Shown piece after piece: positions 36,493 through 37,990 of a stretch of 37,990 nt of DNA. Source of the DNA: Planctomycetota bacterium (GTDB lineage Bacteria > Planctomycetota > UBA8108 > UBA1146 > JAJFFE01); assembly GCA_021776775.1 (NCBI GenBank), contig JAJFFE010000323.1:1-37990 (forward strand). The letters are read 5' to 3'. The number at the start of each line of letters is the position of its first letter. Position 1 is the first letter of the stretch. The notes beneath the pieces are model-generated. The model saw only the letters and a program-made list of their open reading frames with translations. It was not told the origin of the DNA and did no database searches. The translations under genes and the position numbers were made by a program.

Positions 36493-37990
36493 GACTCCGC
36501 CTTCTTGCTGGGTCCGCTTCCGTCGCGAAGCTCAATGTCGACGGTGCCCTTCTCGCCCGAATACGTCAGGCGATCGATCACGAGTTCCAGGAGTCGGCGG
36601 CGCTCGTCCGCGAGAAGTTCTTCCCACAGCGGTAGGAAAGCCGCGAGCGAGTCCGCGAGCTCTTCCTCGTCGACCCGATCATGGAGCGCGAGGATCGCTT
36701 CGCGACTGTCGTCACGTTCGCTCTCGACGTTCTCGATTTGAGCTTCGACCTGACGGAGTCGCTCAGACGCGCCGGCCGAGGGACCGCCGTCCTCAAGCTG
36801 GTTCAAGACGCGACGCCGTCGTCGTCGAAGCTGATTTCGGTCCGCGTCCAGAGCACGCTGTCGAGACTGAAGTCGATTCGCTTCTTCTGTCGGTGACTCG
36901 TTCGACACCTTCAACGCGGCGGCCAACACTTTCGGATCGCGGCCGACGACGCGAAGGCGATCGACAACCGACTCCTCGAGGGTCGGGGCGGAGACCCGAC
37001 TGCCGGGACATGCCCGCGCCCCTTGCTTGAGCTGGGTCTGGCAGACGTAGTAGCGATACCGCTTGGCTCCCTTGGACGTGGAGTGCGCGACCATGCGCTC
37101 ACCACAGCGCTCGCACCAGAGGAGGCCACTCAGCAGAGTCTGGCTTCGCACGCGCTCGGGGGCAGTTGGGCCTCGTTGTTCAGTGTGGTCCTGCGCTCGG
37201 TCCCAGGTACCTCGGTCGACGATCGCGTCGTGATTCCCCGAGACGATTGACTCTCCGGCTCTCAGGTCTCCGACATAGAGCGGGTTCTGGAGGATTCTCC
37301 GGAGCGACGCCTTGTCGAACTTTCGACCACCGTGGGTTCGACCGCTTCCTGAGGTGTAACGCTTCGTCCGAACACCGCGCTCGTGGAGTTCCTCGAGGAT
37401 CGCGGGGAGCGACTGCAGTCGTAGAAACGCGTCGAAGATCCCTCGGATCTGTTCGGCTTCCTCGGCGTTGATCACGAGCTTCTTATCGACGACGTCGTAC
37501 CCGAGGACCGGCGTCCCCCCCGTCCAGTCGCCGCGCCGGCGGGTGGCGACGATCTTGTCACGCGTGCGCTCCGCGATCACCTCGCGCTCGAACTGAGCGA
37601 ACGACATGAGAATGTTGAGAGTGAGCTTGCCCATGCTCGTGGCCGTGTTGAAGTCTTGCGTGACGGACACGAAGCTGATTCCGCGGTTGTCGAGAACGTC
37701 GATCACTCGGGCAAAGTCACCAAGCGATCGGCTCAGCCGGTCGATCTTGTAGACCGCAACAATATCCACCTCGCCCGCCTCGATATCCTGGAGCAGACGT
37801 CGAAACCCGGGACGTTCCGTGTTCGCACCAGTGTAGCCACCGTCGTCGTACCGCTCGGTGAGCGCGACCCAGCCCTTCCCTTTCTGACTCTGCACGTAGG
37901 CCTCGACCGCCTCGCGCTGGGCGTCGAGCGAGTTGAACTCCTGGTCCAGCCCTTCGGACGTACTCTTTCGAGTGTAGATCGCGACGCGTT
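36474..37990 (-). CDS. Large serine recombinase, N-terminal end beyond the window
   Basis: About 504 codons are present and the frame is open to the right edge. The edge sequence reads RVAIYTRKSTSEGLDQEF, which contains the catalytic serine of the resolvase domain (YTRKS). It is followed by SLDAQREAVEAYV, YDDGGYTGANTERPGF, VYKIDRLSR (catalytic-site arginines), and the E-helix region. Then come a recombinase domain (GYDVVDKKLVINAEEAEQIRGIF, LRRILQNPLYVG) and a zinc-ribbon domain with CERCGERM and a later C-x6-C (CQTQLKQGARAC). A coiled coil of about 60 residues follows. Only a few N-terminal residues should be missing. It is the probable integrase of the island. Confidence 0.95.
   Translation of the reverse strand, partial: RVAIYTRKSTSEGLDQEFNSLDAQREAVEAYVQSQKGKGWVALTERYDDGGYTGANTERPGFRRLLQDIEAGEVDIVAVYKIDRLSRSLGDFARVIDVLDNRGISFVSVTQDFNTATSMGKLTLNILMSFAQFEREVIAERTRDKIVATRRRGDWTGGTPVLGYDVVDKKLVINAEEAEQIRGIFDAFLRLQSLPAILEELHERGVRTKRYTSGSGRTHGGRKFDKASLRRILQNPLYVGDLRAGESIVSGNHDAIVDRGTWDRAQDHTEQRGPTAPERVRSQTLLSGLLWCERCGERMVAHSTSKGAKRYRYYVCQTQLKQGARACPGSRVSAPTLEESVVDRLRVVGRDPKVLAAALKVSNESPTEEANRLQSRQRALDADRNQLRRRRRRVLNQLEDGGPSAGASERLRQVEAQIENVESERDDSREAILALHDRVDEEELADSLAAFLPLWEELLADERRRLLELVIDRLTYSGEKGTVDIELRDGSGPSKKAESCRSSA

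Larger units (their letters stand above)
19518..37990. mobile_element. Probable genomic island next to tRNA-Asn, right end outside window
   Basis: Everything from the tRNA-Asn terminator to the right edge is accessory in nature: a methylase-helicase-nuclease operon, an MBL/membrane pair, small HTH proteins and a large serine recombinase. The left side is made of metabolic and envelope genes. A tRNA 3' end is a classic integration site, though usually for tyrosine recombinases. No flanking direct repeat of the tRNA end was found inside the window, so the borders are inferred. Confidence 0.45.

Noticed and set aside
19518..37990. CRISPR array or tandem repeat array
   Set aside because: No regularly spaced direct repeats were seen anywhere in the accessory region.

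Overview
The window looks like the chromosome of a high-GC, Gram-negative-type bacterium, most likely a planctomycete. That is an inference from protein style: two long secreted proteins join LamG, Ig-like and PKD-type modules and end in the same EF-hand-like 'RGD-x-N/D-x-DG' tail finishing in CGxDxxxDxLDC...CP, next to a MoxR/DUF58 operon and a SASA-type esterase. No rRNA or marker gene fixes the taxonomy.

Left half (1-19517), ordinary chromosomal content. A secreted M1-family metallopeptidase is followed by a DUF6702-like secreted partner (168-3424). Two secreted multidomain proteins follow on the minus strand: a double LamG/Ig protein (3381-5852) and a PQQ-type glucose/sorbosone dehydrogenase-like protein with a long adhesive tail (6043-10011). 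A three-gene minus-strand operon encodes a MoxR AAA+ ATPase, a DUF58 protein and a membrane protein with a DUF4129-like C-terminus (10258-14904). Divergent from it is a two-gene plus-strand unit that reads as a complete trans-3-hydroxy-L-proline to L-proline route: an ornithine cyclodeaminase/mu-crystallin-family reductase and a proline-racemase-family dehydratase carrying the Cys104/Thr273 pair (15125-17204). A tandem SASA esterase whose second copy has lost its catalytic residues overlaps a small two-helix membrane protein (17217-19234). A tRNA-Asn(GTT) with its own promoter and terminator closes this half (19339-19517).

Right half (19518-37990), a probable genomic island abutting the tRNA and running off the right edge. 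It carries a metallo-beta-lactamase-fold hydrolase coupled to a four-helix membrane protein (19754-21504). Next comes a compact five-gene minus-strand operon (about 12.4 kb, 34212/34053 to 21814). Its order of transcription is a SNF2/HepA-type helicase with DUF3883, a DUF1156 Zn-ribbon adenine-N6 DNA methylase, a DUF262-HNH-AlbA_2 fusion, an EVE/PUA-like plus HsdR_N-type nuclease, and a DUF499 AAA+ ATPase. Genes are joined by 4-nt overlaps or 3-36 nt gaps. This has the parts of an epigenetic self/non-self anti-phage system related in spirit to DISARM and BREX. However, no DrmA/B/C, PglZ or PLD nuclease is visible, and two unusual candidate nucleases fill the effector slots. Divergent from the operon is an HTH protein of unknown function (34333-35697). 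It is followed by two very small genes (35793-36137), an HTH protein (36058-36492) and a large serine recombinase that continues past the window edge (36474-37990).

The most interesting object is the five-gene operon at 21814-34212. All domain calls rest on motif recognition by eye; none was confirmed by a database search.
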